Assembly (NCBI GenBank): GCA_963513935.1
Contig: OY740777.1
Span: 16,773,271-16,837,270, forward strand
Direction: 5' to 3'
From: Aphrophora alni
Taxonomy: Eukaryota > Arthropoda > Insecta > Hemiptera > Aphrophoridae
DNA: 64,000 bases
Part shown: in pieces, positions 13,470-25,600 of the stretch
Numbering within the stretch: the first letter of the stretch is position 1
Layout: each line of letters begins with the position of its first letter
Notes under the pieces: generated by a model
What the model saw: the letters and a program-made list of their open reading frames with translations, nothing else
What the model was told of the DNA's origin: nothing
Database searches by the model: none
Position numbers and translations under genes: made by a program

Positions 13470-15600
13470 AATACTTAAGTATTTGTATTGATAATTTGGG
13501 AGTAAACCTTGATACAGTGTTGTATTTTGATTGTACACATATTTCTATTTCTGCGTTAATATTTATTAACATTAGTATGGATAATAATTCCTTATTATTG
13601 TATTGTATAAATATGATGCAGCGTAGTTCAGTTAGTTTATGTGTTTATTACGATCCAGTTCAAACTAGTAACGTCTTCTGCAGATTCGAGCCTGGTCGAT
13701 AGAATTATTTTTTTCTGTGAGACTTCATTAGTCCAACAGGTATAAAATAAAGACATTACTTACTGTAACAAAACCTTACATAGGATAAAAATACATATAA
13801 AATATATTTTGAAAGAATAATATATTAACCTATGCTATCAATCTTAATATATGACCTAAGTCTCTTTATTACTAAATTTTTTAAGATAGGCCTTTTAATA
13901 AGGCACGGTTTGGAAAATGGATTTGGTCTTGTACCAGATCTTACTTTGAAATAATCAATTGCTCTAGTTTTGCCTGTGAATGAATAATAAAACTGCCATT
14001 GACTTCATTACATTCATCTAATAATTGCAATTTTAAGCAATTTTGAACGGCTGCTATTTCCCGCTGGTTGTTCGTTTGAGTTCGGATTTTCGCCATTGCA
14101 CTCTACTAATAATGACATTAAATTTGATGTACATATCAACCTATGCTTTCATTTAGGATTTCCTTTTGACTCCTTGAGGGCCGTCTCCCATTGGAGGTAA
14201 AGAGCAAGTGAGCAATCTAAAAAATATTGCAGTTTTTAAGCCAGATATTGATTTGCAAAGTTTTCACTTCATACCTGGTAAACATTATTAGCTGTTTTCA
14301 ACACACCTGACTTTATAGCTAATGTGAACTTTTAGCTAATATGAACTTTTAGCTAATATAAACCCACGCTATTTTAGCTAGGGTGGACCTTTTGAGGTCG
14401 GGTTTGCGGCATTGTGTTCTACTCATAAAGATCTTTAACTCGATGTACAACTTGACCTATGCTCTCATTTAAGATTTCTACTTACCCCCCCTGGAAAAGT
14501 AAAGGTCCACTGAATACGTAACAAAATAGGTTTTGTGCCCATTAACAATGTGAGTGTCTATTGTGTTTGTAGCTCTATCTGTAATGGTTAAACAAAAAAA
14601 ATTAAGCCGTCTCGGGACTTATTTCACACGCTGTATATAAGTAAATATAATTTAATGAACGTTTAGAATATGTTATAATCTTTTACAGATAGTTGAAATA
14701 AATTATTGTTAACAATAAAAATGGTGTATTTACTCTAAAAAAAAAAAAAAAAAAAAACATTAATGTTAGGATCATAACCAATATTTACAAACCGAAATTT
14801 CTTCTGATACTCTAATTTTTGGGAGGATAAAGAAAAATCGTTTAAAAATAATTATACTAAAGATTTCATAATTATTATTGTGCCATACTGACGTCCAAAT
14901 GATCGAGCGGCTATTTATTTTATTCCATTTTTGTTTACCTTCAAAATCTACATCCCGTTAGAAAAGGAAAGGTGGAAGAAGTTTGTAGGTAACATCAAGA
15001 AGACTACTAGTTCACGAGAGGGAATGATGAGAGTTTAGAAAGTGTAGGAGATTTTAAATTATTTTGATCATTACTTTTCAATAATAACAGTTTTTATCCA
15101 AAAGTATCAGCAGGATTAACAATAGCCAACATATTATTTTTCATTACTGAAACAATTGAGAGCACAATCAATAATCAAACCTAACTTTTTTTAAAAAAAT
15201 AGCGTGGAAGACACAGTCTGTAAAGTAAGAGAAGACTAGAGATTTGGGAAGAAAAATATCATGAGGACAATATTCTGACCTATTTTTGATAACGTTGTAT
15301 TGGGAATAAAACAAATTAAAATTTAAAAGTGTTACAATCGTTAAAATAGTTTAAGAAATTTGACTCTGATGGCTGCCCCATGTAAAGTAAATGAATAAAG
15401 GTAACATACAATTTAGATTAGCAGATCAGGAGGCAATGTGAAATTTGGAATAACACGATAGATGTGCTTCGAGAACGTGGGGGAAGACATAAGAGTGATG
15501 GGGATCAGAATATGGACAACGATCACACAATATGTATGGGATCGTAATAATATGGGACCATACGTATGGGATCACACAATATGTAAGTAGTTGGTATTCA
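13470..15600. other. Intergenic DNA with minor internal duplications
   Basis: No gene is supported. It contains a diverged direct repeat pair (about 14085-14175 and 14397-14485), a short tandem repeat at 14316-14375 and an A tract at about 14738-14757. Confidence 0.45.
14085..14485. repeat. Diverged direct repeat pair, about 90 bp each, 310 bp apart
   Basis: Both copies run GGATTTTCGCCATTGCACTC / GGTTTGCGGCATTGTGTTCT, then CTACT(A/C)AT, GATGTACA, CCTATGCT(T/C)TCATTTA and GATTTC. The interval carries a 17-18 bp tandem repeat TAGCTAATATGAACTTT (three units, 14318-14370). Confidence 0.6.
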
Positions 15601-15609
15601 AAGCCAAGG

Positions 15610-16990
15610 TGGTAGCATCAGAGGGACAGGCTAGGAAATGATGTCCAAACATGTTTTAAACAGTTCAACATAAAAGCTATAAAAATAAAAAAAATCCCGT
15701 AAAACATAAACTCAAATTTATGGTGACATTACCATCAATAACCCTTCTAGAAAATTTTAATAAAATTTCAGATTAGATGTAACACTTAATTTAATATAAT
15801 TAATTGTTTCTTAGAATAAATGTTTGAAAATATGAAATTTCCAGCTCTTTATAAGATTGTCTACCTTACCTTCATAAGTATAACCAATATGAGACTATAT
15901 AACTGTTTTTATATTAATCTCGAAGTCAAAGTATGAAATTGCCCGGATGAACAAACACACAAAAACAAATTCTCTTCCTTCCATGTCGACGTATTAGCAG
16001 TACCCAGTAATCTCTTTCATTAACTTTATTTTCAAATCATGAAATCGATAAAACGAGATAGAATGGTATCAGTTGTTCTGCAATGAAGAAGAAGACATAT
16101 TGATTACAAGTAATTAGAAGGCATCGGTTTCACAAGATATATTGGATAACCTCCTCTTCGCTTTCATCTAAAGTATTTCTTGAAAAGCTTTATTGTTTCT
16201 TGTTAATGGTCAATACCTGATCAGTATTCCTTAAAAACAACATGGGCAGAGTTTTTGATTTGTGTTGCTAAAAGTTTAAGATTTTATTACTTTATTTATG
16301 TGGTTATCACATTGCGGAGGTCTATTTTTAAACAATATTATTTCCTGAATATTAGTCTAAGTGCATGCGGACAGTTTTCAACAAATAAAACATTTAGAAA
16401 CTGAACCTATTTGTTGACATTAGGGTTTTCACACTACTTATTTGGTACATATAGGTACTTCAATTGCATACAAATAACAACACTTGTTTTTATCTCCCAG
16501 CATCTTATTTATTTGAAAGTCTGTGTCCTTTATTTACACGTTATTCAAACAAAACTTTATACGATATTGTACCATATCATAACACTCCATTTACCTTACT
16601 TATAACGTAGACCAACTTATGTCAAAGTTTGTAGGTTGTTGACTTAAAGTTTTCAAATATGGCTTACTTAAGTCAAGTCTTAAACAGATTGTGAGAGCTG
16701 ACATCTGTTGGCAACTTCCAACAATACATTTTGAGAGTTCTTGGAAAAATTCCAAACAAAATAGTAACTTCATTTTATATCTCAAATAATAATTCTACAG
16801 CACTTGTAAGAAGTAACAAAAAATTCCACTCCCCACTCTACAGACTATTCTTTTTGCTGGTCATTCTCTGAGGACATAATTGAGTACCTGTAATAAGTTT
16901 CAAATTATGGTATTTCGATAAACGATCTTCTGAAAGCTTTTTAAAATACATGATCTGAATTTACCAAATCCATGTTTTCAATTTCTCCAA
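15610..16990. repeat. Old tandem duplication of about 1.4 kb, unit 1
   Basis: Landmarks recur in the same order in unit 2 (17000-18545): ATGATGYCYAA, AACATAAAAGCTATAA, TTCTAG..AAATTTTA, AATTAATTGTTTCTTA, CTTTATA, CTTCATRA, AAGTCAAAGT, CACAAGATATATTGG, TTGTTTCTTGT, TGACATTAGGGT and the family 2 block TTAAACAGA..GAGAGC. No ORF survives. It is likely an unclassified, long-dead transposable element duplicated in tandem. Confidence 0.6.
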
Positions 16991-17333
16991 TCATATCACC
17001 AGAAGGACAAACCAGGACATGATGCCTAAGCTTTATCTATACTATATAACACAAAAGCTATAACAAAAATATTAATTCCTTTAAAAACAAAATCAAAATT
17101 GTAATGAAATTACCAGTAATATCTCTTCTAGTAGAAATTTTAGTAAAATTTTAGACTAGCAGTCTATAAGTTCAATTCATTATTATAATTAATTGTTTCT
17201 TAAAATAAATGTTAAAAAACTTTTAAAGTTCCTGCTCTTTATATGGTTTTCTGTCGTACCTTCATGACTAGAACCTACACAAATAATTAATAGCACGTCT
17301 TGTGCACTTCCTTGATGTTTAAAGGTAAAAAAC

Positions 17334-17510
17334 CTCTCGGTCATCAACGCCTTATAAAAAGAGAGGAAAAAAGGACTAAAATAAAGATCCTACCTCTCGA
17401 TCACCCTGATAGTATCAAGTTTATAAAATAACAAGAGTTGGTCAAGAGAAAACTGGTAGAAAATATGAAAGAAGGATCTAACCCAATACTTCATGAAAAA
17501 AGGTGTAGAT
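17334..17510 (+). repeat. Dispersed repeat family 1, copy 3
   Basis: It begins AAAAACCTCTCGGTCATCAA and ends near GGATCTAACCCA. It is antisense to the copy at 7500-7660 and partly shared with 21330-21430 (AACAAGAGTTGGT.AA.AGA). Confidence 0.55.
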
Positions 17511-18137
17511 CTCTTGAAATTGCCAAGGTCGTACTTACAAAAGTAAGCCCCTGAGGGTCGCAGCTTGGAGAATAGTTTCTCACATTAATTCCAAAGTCAA
17601 AGTCTGTGATGAACAAAAAAGTACAAAATAAATTCAACTGTTCAGTCAACATATCAGCAACACGCTAAGTAATTTCTTTTATATGTTTTTTGTTTAAATC
17701 AAGAAATTTATCAGTCGAAATGAAACTTGTCTTGCAATTAATAAAAAGAAGACTCATTGATTATAAATAATTTGAAGGAATCTGTTTCACAAGATATATT
17801 GGTTACCCCGTCCCGTTCTCTCAAGTTAAGATTTCATTGCTTCTTGTCAACCTGATCAAATACTGCTTTATTTCAAAAGACATAACAGACAGAGTTTTTT
17901 GCTTCTTGTTGCAATTTTGTTTGTTATATTTGTCGTTGTCTCAGTGTTGAATCGACATGGCACATTCAACAATATTTGTAATCAATCTGTTAAATTGACT
18001 TTTTCCAGTAAAATATTATCTTCTTTTTATTAGTTTACATATTAAAAATTTGATAACTGAACTAATTTTTCGACATTAGGGTCGGCACACTATTTTTTAG
18101 CGATGATATCTAATGTAACTGTCCTCTACGTACTAAG

Positions 18138-18156
18138 GTTAGGTTAGGTTAGGTTA
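18138..18156 (+). repeat. Short (TTAGG)n run
   Basis: Four tandem GGTTA units, the arthropod telomere motif, in otherwise ordinary intergenic DNA. Confidence 0.7.
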
Positions 18157-18549
18157 TAATAATTAGGCACATTTATTAAAAACTATCCTGTAAATTGATG
18201 TAGACTCAATTATAATATTTATTTCAGACATATATGTAGGCTTACTTCAATTACACTCAAACAGTAATGTAAATTAGAAAATGATATAATACAAACCCAT
18301 TATATTGTTTATATTTTAATGTCAGGGCCCCCAGTATTTGCACAAAACTTTACACTTAATTTATTACATAAAAAACTTGTATGTAAGCATTAGACCATCA
18401 TTTTTAGGTTGTTCACTTAATGTTTTCAAATATAATGTACATAAAGCAAGCCTTAAACAGACGGAGAGAGCCGACATCTATTGTCTCCCATCAATAGATT
18501 AATAGAATTCTTGAAAAAGAACTGAATCAAAAATTCAGAAATCAAAGAA

Positions 18550-19975
18550 AATACTGCAATTTTATAGAATTAGTATAATGATTGCGGTTAATTAATATAC
18601 AAGATGAACTCTGTGAGTGATTAACGAAATTAAACGGCCACTTCATACAACTGTCTAATTGAATGATTGATTGACCAATAACGAAATTCATCAGAATGGT
18701 AATAACAAATACATAATAAGACATGCAAGGGAGGAAATGTGAGTGAAAAATTGTTAGAAGGAGCAAAAAGGAGTGTTGATGAAAATATATAATGTTCAAT
18801 TAATACGTGTGTTACTGTAAGTAAAAACTATTAAACTGTTAGTGTTTTATCAGTTATTAGTGTTAACCCTGTAGTTAAAAAGTTTTTGTTGATCTGTGTG
18901 TAATCTAAGTCTATTCAAATCATAAGTGTAAAATGTATTTCTTTTCTTATTTGCGAACAATAAATAGAATCATATTAAGGAATATCAAGTTTTAAATTTG
19001 AAATAAAAATTATATAGTCTCCCTAAACAGGAATTTAGCATAAAGTTGCAAAGTACTGTTTAAAAGCTTGTGATTTAAATTAGGAAATTTAAAACTAAAA
19101 ACTTTTCTTTTTAAATCGCGTTGGAAACCATTGACTAGTTCATTCAGTCAAAGTATTTGCACTTCTTTATTTCTCATAAGTTTACTGTAGTAAAATATTG
19201 AACTTTTAATGAATGGCTTTATAGGAAAAGTTATTTCCTAAGAGATTTTGAGATTATATCCTAATATGTATTTATTCTGAGCTGTTCTCAGATACAACAA
19301 TCAACAATTCCGTATAAGAGTGAAACATTTGACGTCATGTTTCCATTCACTGTAATCTCAGCTATGCATTCTCTAGATGCAGAGATAAAAGGAATGAAAG
19401 CGTCTGTAAGTCATGAAGCAATTTTTTCTGGAACAAACTTGTCAGATTATAAATATTAGGATTTTAAAACATTTCTGGATCTCTGTGCATTTGGTATAAC
19501 ATTTAAATGATGTTATTTTTGGTATAGTGAAGCCATCTATAGGAGAAACATTGAGAAGACCATAAAACGTGTAAATAAATTTTAAAACATAAAATTTGTA
19601 AAAATATAAAACGATGATGTTTATTGAATTTTCTTAAGAAAAAATACTTATTGCAACATCGGTAAAACAGACACTTTAATGTAAATTGTCCAAAAATCTT
19701 GTCTAGAAAACATTTTGAGAGATTTTAATAAGATTTATATTACGTTCCTTGAATTTACCAAAATATAGCAAACGTTGCCCTACCAACAAAACTAAAACCT
19801 ATACATAAGTGAACAAATTAAATTGTAAAATACAATTTTAAGAAATGAAAAGTATGCCACATTCTAAATTACGTGGCAAATTACACAATTAATTGTGCTT
19901 AAATATTATATTAGTTACCTTGTAATATTACGTTTTCCGAGAAACGTTGATTCTGGCTAAGAGTTGTTGAACCAT
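18550..19975. other. Intergenic DNA upstream of arm A, no gene seen
   Basis: AT-rich, with no supported exon. The sequence homologous to arm B begins at about 19980, so this stretch lies outside the inverted duplication as far as the window shows. Confidence 0.45.
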
Positions 19976-20521
19976 AATTCTTGTTGATTACATTTTTGTT
20001 ATGTGTTTGTGCATGCGAGCATAATGTGAAAAACTAAAACTATAATTTAATCTAAGAATGTAAGTGCATAATATGCCTAATTTAAAATTATATTAATTTT
20101 TGTGTAATTTATATATAACTAAAATCAGATTTATTTAATAAATTTAGATATAATTAAAGTCATATTTTCTAATAACTCAGTCTAAACGTTTTTTAAATTT
20201 TTAACATGCTATTCTCTAAAAAAAAGTAAAATATGTTTCACTAAACATTAATTTTTTTTTAATAGAATAAAGTATTTGATACTCTGATAATAATGTTATT
20301 TAAAATATTATTTACTTTTCAACACTACTATATTTTTAATAAAACTCCATCCATGCCTAAAAAAACCATGCGCTTACTCTTATAAATTTTCGTAAATACT
20401 GGGCCCCATGCTTTTTTTTATTAATCTTCCTCGTAAATAAACTAATTATATCCGTAATATGTATGTGCATTTTGTTTCTAATTCTGTATGTGAGAATATC
20501 AGACTCAATTGATTCAATGCA

Positions 20522-20566
20522 AATATATATATAGAAGACAATGCAATTTATATTTTGCGATCAGTG
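20522..20566 (+). promoter_or_regulatory. Core promoter of P450 copy A (TATA box and initiator)
   Basis: A TATATATATA run (20524-20533) lies about 30-38 bp upstream of TCAGT (20561-20565), the arthropod initiator consensus. This is the expected spacing for a TATA-Inr promoter, with transcription starting near 20563. The first exon and its GTAAGT donor follow within 70 bp. Confidence 0.5.
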
Positions 20567-20630
20567 TGTCAGAACTTAGTAAGGTCTGTCTTTTGCACTA
20601 CTGCTTGCTTGATAAAATAAGAATTATAAG
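20563..20630 (+). other. Non-coding first exon of P450 copy A
   Basis: It runs from the predicted start site to ...GAATTATAAG, followed by the strong donor GTAAGTAGCAG at 20631. The same donor context is conserved in arm B (donor just below 63282). It is joined across a 1820-bp intron to the exon starting at 22451 (acceptor ATTGTTCCAG), 12 nt before the start codon. Confidence 0.6.
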
Positions 20631-21329
20631 GTAAGTAGCAGATTAATTATTAAAATATCTACCGCTAAATTATTGTTAGATATTGTGTTTGAAAGTTAAA
20701 CTTTTAATCTTATCACAATTGTGTTATTGTTAAATTTGTAATTATAAAATGTCCAGTTTTGTTAGTTGGTAATTATGATATAAAATTATAAAAGTCCACA
20801 TTAAAAGTAAAAATAAAAATAATATAAAACCTTAACTGTCAAATTAGAGGTAAAACTGATTCTACAAAACTAGAAAGTATCGTATTAATTTTTACTCACA
20901 CATTATACAAAGTATAAAAAGTTTTGTAATAGTCAAAAATTTCTTCCTCCATTTTTGACTGATCATCACTTTTCGTGGCATTAGGAAAGCGAAACTGTGA
21001 CTGAAAATTTAAAGAATAAACTGAAAAGCGTGCCTTATTAAAATTGAGAAAAATCGAAATAATATCGTAAAGTTAGTTAAACACTTTCTGTTCATATCTC
21101 GAGTCATAACATACAATCTAATACAGAATATTAATTTGATCTGTTACAGCTAAAATTTGGAAGTAAATCGTTAAAAATATTTGACTGCTGTCATTTTGGA
21201 CTATAAGATAGCGAAATCTAGTTTGTATAGTTGTTTTCTATTAAACAATGCCTTTAAAACGAAATATTACATTATATGATGAAGAAGAAAAGAAATGTAT
21301 AACGTTAATGAAAGAAAGATATCACATAA

Positions 21330-21435
21330 AGACCCTTATACGTTGAGTACACTAATAGCATAGGAAAAGAGAACAAGAGTTGGTTAAAAGAGAAATGATA
21401 GGAAAGATAAAAGAGAGAACTCTAAATCAATACAT
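21330..21435 (+). repeat. Dispersed repeat family 1, copy 4 (partial)
   Basis: It shares AACAAGAGTTGGT(T/C)AA and a following AGAGAAA-rich block with 17430-17480. It lies in the 5' UTR intron of copy A. Confidence 0.4.
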
Positions 21436-22462
21436 TTTTTTTTTTTTTTTTTAATCCAGCAAGTTTAACTCCTATTTCTATTAATAACATAAAGTTTCCT
21501 TAAGGATTTAGGATGATGTTTGTTTACTTACAATTAAAATATTGAAAGCTAAATTAATGTCGGTGCCGAATATTCACATTTTGCTTTCCCCCTTTATTTT
21601 TTAACCTGCATGTGTTTATTTATTCACATTTCTATTCAACACAATTGCTGTTATTGTAGTTTTAAAATATGTTTTATTTTTTAAGAGCTTTCTTTTAATT
21701 ATTCTTTACGTCTTGTCCTTTTGTTTGTTTTTGGTAAAAGAAACAAACCAATCCAAGTAAATGTTGGCAACCTCAAAACTGACAGTCTCTAGTTTGTATA
21801 TATATACAATGAGAAAATTATGTGGGTCATCATGTCTTATGAAAGAATTGTGTATATAATTTATTTATATTTTCAATGTGTTTTAAGAAATTTAATTATG
21901 TATCAGAAAGAATAAAAGTGTATTTTTATTGTTTTAATTGTATGAATGTGTACGAAAGCGTAGATAATTTAAATTATAATTAAATTTGAAATTGATCTGT
22001 GAGAATGAGTTGTGTTTTTGATTGTATGTTTATTTTTATTTTTTATTTTTATTTTTACTTTCTAAATTTGTTTTTATTTTAGTATACATTATTTTATGTT
22101 ATATTTTTGTAATAATTTCTTGTGTTGAGGTTAGGTGGAAGAGAGACTATAATATAGTCCTAACCTATTACTGAAAATAAATAAGATTTTATATCTTTCT
22201 ATGTACTGTGTATATATTTTAGTGTATTTAACAATAATTGTTGTCTTTTCACTAACTACACTTGACTTTCATTAATAATTATATTTTTGTGTTCATATAA
22301 AAAGGTATTTATGTTTTAATTTTCCTTTGTTTAGAAGAAATTATAATTTAAAAGAGGCCTTATTTACTTTATATAATGGTGTTATTATGAATTTTCAATA
22401 TTTTTTGAAAGGAACTAAATAAATGAAGACTTTGACTATGATTGTTCCAGATTGTACTAACA

Positions 22463-22637
22463 ATGACCAGTGAGTTATGGTTGTTTCTCGTGCTAATCCT
22501 GACATTAATAATCTATACATACAGGAAGTTTTGTACCTACAGCGATGAATTTTTAAAGCTGGCCCTGAAAGTTCCAGGCCCGAGACCATTGCCATTAATT
22601 GGCACTTCATATCAGTATATTGGAGCTACGACAAACA
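22463..22637 (+). CDS. P450 copy A, coding exon 1
   Basis: Start ATG at 22463, chosen because it follows the acceptor at 22449-22450 and is conserved in copy B. Encodes residues 1-58: the membrane anchor and the proline-rich hinge. It ends in phase 1 at ACAAACA before GTAACG. An upstream in-frame reading exists but crosses the acceptor. Confidence 0.88.
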
Positions 22638-25600
22638 GTAACGTATAATTATTTTAATACATTCAAATATTTAAACTGTTTCTATCAGAAATTCCAAACA
22701 TGATATAAATATTATATATTTTTTGTATTTCTGTTAAATAAAACAAAATAACTAGGTCACATAAACAAATTATTACTAAATCTAGTTCTTAACTTCTCGA
22801 CCCTAGTATAAATGTGTGCAGATACCCAGTTAATTTATTGATTATTAGTAACTTCTGAAAACCGTTTCAAAATGTCATAATTTTAATATTTGTAACCTTT
22901 TAATATTGAACAATCAACTTATGTATTCTATTGTAAATCCTTATCTTTAAATTGTTAATTGATGTTGCAATGAAATTCAAAATATAGAAAAATATTAGTT
23001 ATTTGTTAAAAAGTAATTTGTTTCAGCAAATAACACTTTTATTTTTCATTGTTGTACATTGTAGGATATTTTTAAATCTGTTTGTCTGTTATGTTTTGTA
23101 TACTATTGTGGCATGCTTTATATTATTTATACATAACCTATATATAATAGACAGACAGACCTAGAAAAAGAATTGTGCTTCTCTTAAGCTTGATCACATT
23201 AGATGTATAATTTTAAATCATAATATTTGTTAGGTTATAACCATAATTTAACTCTTTATATTTACTTTCGGGGTGTTAACCCAAAACAAATAAAAACTGA
23301 TATTGATTTTTCAGCTATGTTACAAAAGTTAGTTGAAGATTGTAAAACATATACACCCGTTTGTGGACATTGGATGGGTCCGGAATTCTTCGCTATTATT
23401 TCTAAGCCTAAAGATGTAGAGGTGAGTATACAATAACTGTGTGTTTCTGTTAGAAGTTTATATGTATGTGTCAATTTTTTTTGAGAAAGGGTGGAAACCT
23501 TACAGTTTAATCTAGAAAAATTAACTTTTTTCTAGTGAAACTCCCTTCCGCTTTAGACAACTCATAAAGCTTTCTACACTTTCCTTTCCTGGCTTTACCT
23601 TATGAAATCTCCTGAACAGTAGGCTATCTAGGCAACTACATAAAGTTTATTGCTTAACGTAAAGTTTTATCGATCAATATTTCAAATTAACATTAAATAT
23701 TATGAAAATCAGTTTATTTAAATAGGGTTTTGTCACTTTGCACTACATTGTTATTTAGATCAGTCAAATACAAATTATAACAATAAGTATTGTGTCAGGA
23801 ATCTAGCTTCTCTCCTGAACTCTTTAACTTTAAAACTAAATAAACCAATAGTTCTGTACTCAATTAACATTTATTAATAAGAATAACTCTCTTCTATCTT
23901 TTACAATGCTATGTAGTTCTTTTTCTTCATATTATTAATCCAAAATGACTCAAATTTTTGTGACTCACCGATCTGATTGATTCTACGTTATAGTTTAATT
24001 ACCTGACTCTGAAATAATTACAAGTTTCTTAATACACGAAGTTTGCTCACCCTGTTTGCAATTCTTAAGGATGCTCGTGCGAAGTCTCAATTCTCCCAAT
24101 AAGCTAGTCAAGTCCGTCTTGCTATTTTCAAGAATTCTTCCAGCACCTCCACTTGATCAATCTTGGCCCACTGAGCACGTTTCCTCCCACCCAAGGGTTT
24201 ATAAATCATTGTAGCATCAATGACGTCCGTCTTGGGTGCAAGTTAAGCAATTTCGTCCGTTTCCCAGTTCTGTCATAATAATAGTTGTCATTCTGGCTTC
24301 TTAAAAAGAACTTAGACTCTATTTCTAACTAAAATTATCTTAATTCCTAACAATTATAAGTACACACTATGATGATTAAAGTTATATATATTATTTAGGA
24401 GAACATTAATGCTCCTTATTTAACTACTTTATTCTAATAATATGTAATTATTGGATAGGTTGTGCTGAACGGTAAAACCAAAGTAGAGAAAGGAATGTTC
24501 TACAAGATTTTAGCAAATGGAATGGGAGATGGACTCATAACATCTGAAGGTAATAATATTCATACAATTAAATAAATATATAAAGGAAAATATAGATTTT
24601 AGTTCTTATTTAGAATTACTTCATAATACAACTTCATTTATTGAAACTTTTCTCTTAGATTTGAGGTTAGTTTTAAATCAGGTTATAATGTAAAACTATT
24701 TACAGTCTGTAAATAATGTACTGAAATTAATTATATTTTAGGTTCTGCAGACATTACATACTGTTATATACGTAATTGTTGCCAAAATTGTTATTTCAGA
24801 TAAGGAAACTGCATACTAAATATATAATGTGTATGCATATATCGTGTGAGTTAACTTACTGAGTGTTTAATTAACGACCAATCGAATTGTGAATTTTACG
24901 TTAATAATAATTACACCGAAAATATACGAAATGTACAACATGCTTTTGAGTCCAGAATCTATTTCTGCCAAGAAGTAATTGGTAGCCATTTCGAGAACTT
25001 AATCTGAGCTAAAAAAAAAACAATCATTTTACCAAAATAGAGCAATTTATAATGTAATAAAAACCACCGAAATTTGTAGGTTAACATTCACAATTCGATT
25101 GGTCGCTATGTTGGGTAGGATGAACTTAGAGACCTCTAGTTTACGTCATTATTCTTATTTTTAAAATACCTTTAAAATAACGTATCACTGAATAGGGGTT
25201 GCTATTTAAAATACTAGACTTACCCCCAAACTACACCATTTTGGGGGTACGGGTTGAAAATGTTGATACTTCAAAAAACTCCTCCTTTGGTTATCTAAAC
25301 TTTCCTCAAAGCAAATCTGTCTGTTTCCATTAATAAAAAAAGTAATAGGAGGTGGGGCTTTAAGGACACTATGTATAATGTGTATGCATATATTGTGTGA
25401 GTTAACTTACTAAGTGTTTAATTAGGTTGTTTCAATTAATTATGAGAAAATCGGAAACAAATACTTCATGTGTAATTAATTAAAACTCTAACTTACTTAT
25501 TTTTAATAATAAATAAATGTGAGACTCACCGTCCACAATATTCTGTTTGGTCGTTTTTATAAGACGGCCGTTTCGGCTATTCAGCCATTATTGTATACAT

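Larger units (their letters stand above)
17000..18545. repeat. Old tandem duplication, unit 2
   Basis: Same landmark order as unit 1, with a family 1 repeat (17334-17510) inserted only in this unit between the CTTCATGACTAGAACC and CAAAGTCAAAGTC landmarks. Part of the same sequence recurs at 45060-45430, so the unit belongs to a dispersed family. Confidence 0.6.

Noticed and set aside
13620..13700. A possible tRNA gene from a TTCGAGCC-like stretch
   Set aside because: No cloverleaf arms or A/B box pairing could be built around it.
22395..23474. Antisense open frames opposite P450 exons 1 and 2 of copy A
   Set aside because: They are shadows of the real exons. The + strand reading has P450 motifs, splice sites and a paralogue.
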